Shown here piece by piece: positions 63,222 through 64,000 of a stretch of 64,000 nucleotides of DNA. Position 1 is the first letter of the stretch. Each line of letters opens with the position of its first letter. A program made the position numbers and the translations under genes. Location: positions 4,446 through 68,445 of the forward strand of contig CALCEL010000083.1 in the NCBI GenBank assembly GCA_937900485.1, in the 5' to 3' direction. The notes beneath the pieces are model-generated. The model saw nothing but the letters and a program-made list of their open reading frames with translations. It was not told the origin of the DNA and ran no database searches. This DNA comes from an uncultured Prevotellaceae bacterium. Its GTDB lineage: Bacteria > Bacteroidota > Bacteroidia > Bacteroidales > Bacteroidaceae.

Positions 63222-64000
63222 TTAATTATCTTTTAATGCTTTCAAACCTGCCATATAGATATCACTATATGGGTTCATAATCTGAAAATATTCACTCATA
63301 TCCCAGAGGTCACGAGCTAATAAAGCCTTAAGTTGAACTTTTATCATAGGGAGAGAAGCGTTCAACACACTATCAGTGTATGTAATTTTGGCCTCTGTGG
63401 CCTTTTCAAGCAAAAGAGCTATAATATCATCAGAAACATCGAAATCGTCCTTAAAACGCAAAAAGCCACTATTATCTATAACAACGTTCTTTTCCTCATT
63501 TAAGCGACCGCGGCTTTTCTTATAGCTTTCTATGTTGTAAAGTTTAATCAAACGCTTTCTATTGAGGTCAAGATAGCGTAAGGTGGTTTCCACAAAACAA
63601 TTGTGGGCTATAAGCTCTCGATGGAAACGTGAGTAACGGGTTGTGTCAAGAGGAATGTAAACATCAGGCATGACACCACCACCGCCATATACCGTACGTC
63701 CTTTCTTGGTAAGAAATTTAAGTGTATCAGGGAAATGAATACTGTCGAGATTAGTCAGTTCACCACTATTCAGTCTGTCGAGCATGTCATTGTCGTATGA
63801 CTTCTTATCACCTTTCTTGTAAGGTTTTTGAAAGCAACGACCGACAGGGCTGTAGTAATGTGCTATGGTCAAACGTATCTCAGAACCATCAGGAAGCGGC
63901 AGGGCACGCTGTACAAGTCCCTTACCAAAGGTTCGGCGACCGACTACCACTCCCCTATCGTTATCCTGGATAGCACCAGAGAGAATCTCTGAAGCGGAGG
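63222..64000 (-). CDS. S41 family C-terminal processing peptidase, C-terminal part (runs off the window)
   Basis: Only the last roughly 259 residues are in the window; the frame is open to the right edge. The visible catalytic part reads SASEILSGAIQDNDRGVVVGRRTFGKGLVQ: the Ser codon, probably the nucleophile, sits at 63996-63998, and the catalytic Lys is in TFGKG. PLPDGSEIRLTIAHYYSPVGRCFQKPY and GGGVMPDVYIPLD follow as in CtpA/Prc relatives. The following 150 residues are alpha-helical and specific to Bacteroidetes homologues. An internal GTG at 63950 is not the start. Gene order S41-ybeY on this strand. Confidence 0.9.
   Translation of the reverse strand, partial: SASEILSGAIQDNDRGVVVGRRTFGKGLVQRALPLPDGSEIRLTIAHYYSPVGRCFQKPYKKGDKKSYDNDMLDRLNSGELTNLDSIHFPDTLKFLTKKGRTVYGGGGVMPDVYIPLDTTRYSRFHRELIAHNCFVETTLRYLDLNRKRLIKLYNIESYKKSRGRLNEEKNVVIDNSGFLRFKDDFDVSDDIIALLLEKATEAKITYTDSVLNASLPMIKVQLKALLARDLWDMSEYFQIMNPYSDIYMAGLKALKDN

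Noticed and set aside
1..64000. CRISPR array, prophage, insertion sequence or integron
   Set aside because: No regularly spaced repeats, transposase, integrase or terminal inverted repeats were seen; the three long repeats are far apart and lack clear terminal inverted repeats.

Overview
The window is a chromosomal segment of a Bacteroidota bacterium, most likely order Bacteroidales (Prevotella/Bacteroides-like; genus not resolvable by eye). The evidence is the gene content (PorZ, GSCFA, DUF4835, DUF4625, DUF3127, DUF4292, C10 protease, TonB receptor), the synteny of dnaN-exonuclease-coaBC-DUF4835-recN and mnmG-apt-uvrC-dtd-deoC, and the repeated Bacteroidota-type -7 promoter box TAnnTTTG (often with TTTG about 19 nt upstream). 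Nearly all genes are housekeeping. There is no phage, insertion sequence, CRISPR array, rRNA or recognisable tRNA.

Layout. 1-7.3 kb: end of a GSCFA protein, rnhB and a sirtuin (-), a C10 protease (+), a glycosyltransferase, porZ and prmC (-). 7.5-17.8 kb: a rightward run of SGNH hydrolase, topA, aroK, speA, menE, a lipocalin-like lipoprotein, a DUF2264 protein and an M18 aminopeptidase. 18.6-26.2 kb: a leftward dnaN-exonuclease-coaBC-DUF4835-recN-TPR operon. 26.4-32.1 kb: DUF3127, histidine phosphatase, (purD -), tdk, epsC and an RlmL-like methyltransferase. 32.0-36.4 kb: a leftward block of a small Cys/His-rich membrane protein, a His-rich TonB receptor, two DUF4625 lipoproteins, yidD and tatD, which I read as a candidate metal (zinc?) uptake locus. 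37.3-51.4 kb: an unbroken leftward run of envelope and metabolic genes. 51.8-62.1 kb: a mostly rightward, visibly more AT-rich run (phosphatase, mnmG, apt, uvrC, dtd, deoC, polA; the polyprenyl synthase gene is leftward). 62.8-64 kb: ybeY and a truncated S41 protease (-).

Two things stand out. First, three of the four large gene-free gaps (17.8-18.6, 36.4-37.3 and 62.1-62.8 kb) each hold one copy of the same roughly 308-bp element. The copies align without net gaps, conserve two stem-loops (the larger a 12-13 bp stem with exactly 57 nt between its arms in all three), and do not share an open frame. This looks like an undescribed intergenic repeat or structured-RNA family. Second, two parS-type palindromes (one a perfect TGTTTCACGTGAAACA) flank apt just after mnmG, about 3 kb from the point near 51.4-51.8 kb where gene direction switches, suggesting an origin-proximal position. 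Smaller oddities include terminator-like hairpins embedded in convergent or own coding sequences, a protease-like TPR protein without catalytic residues, and an EnvC-like protein whose LytM zinc ligands are lost.
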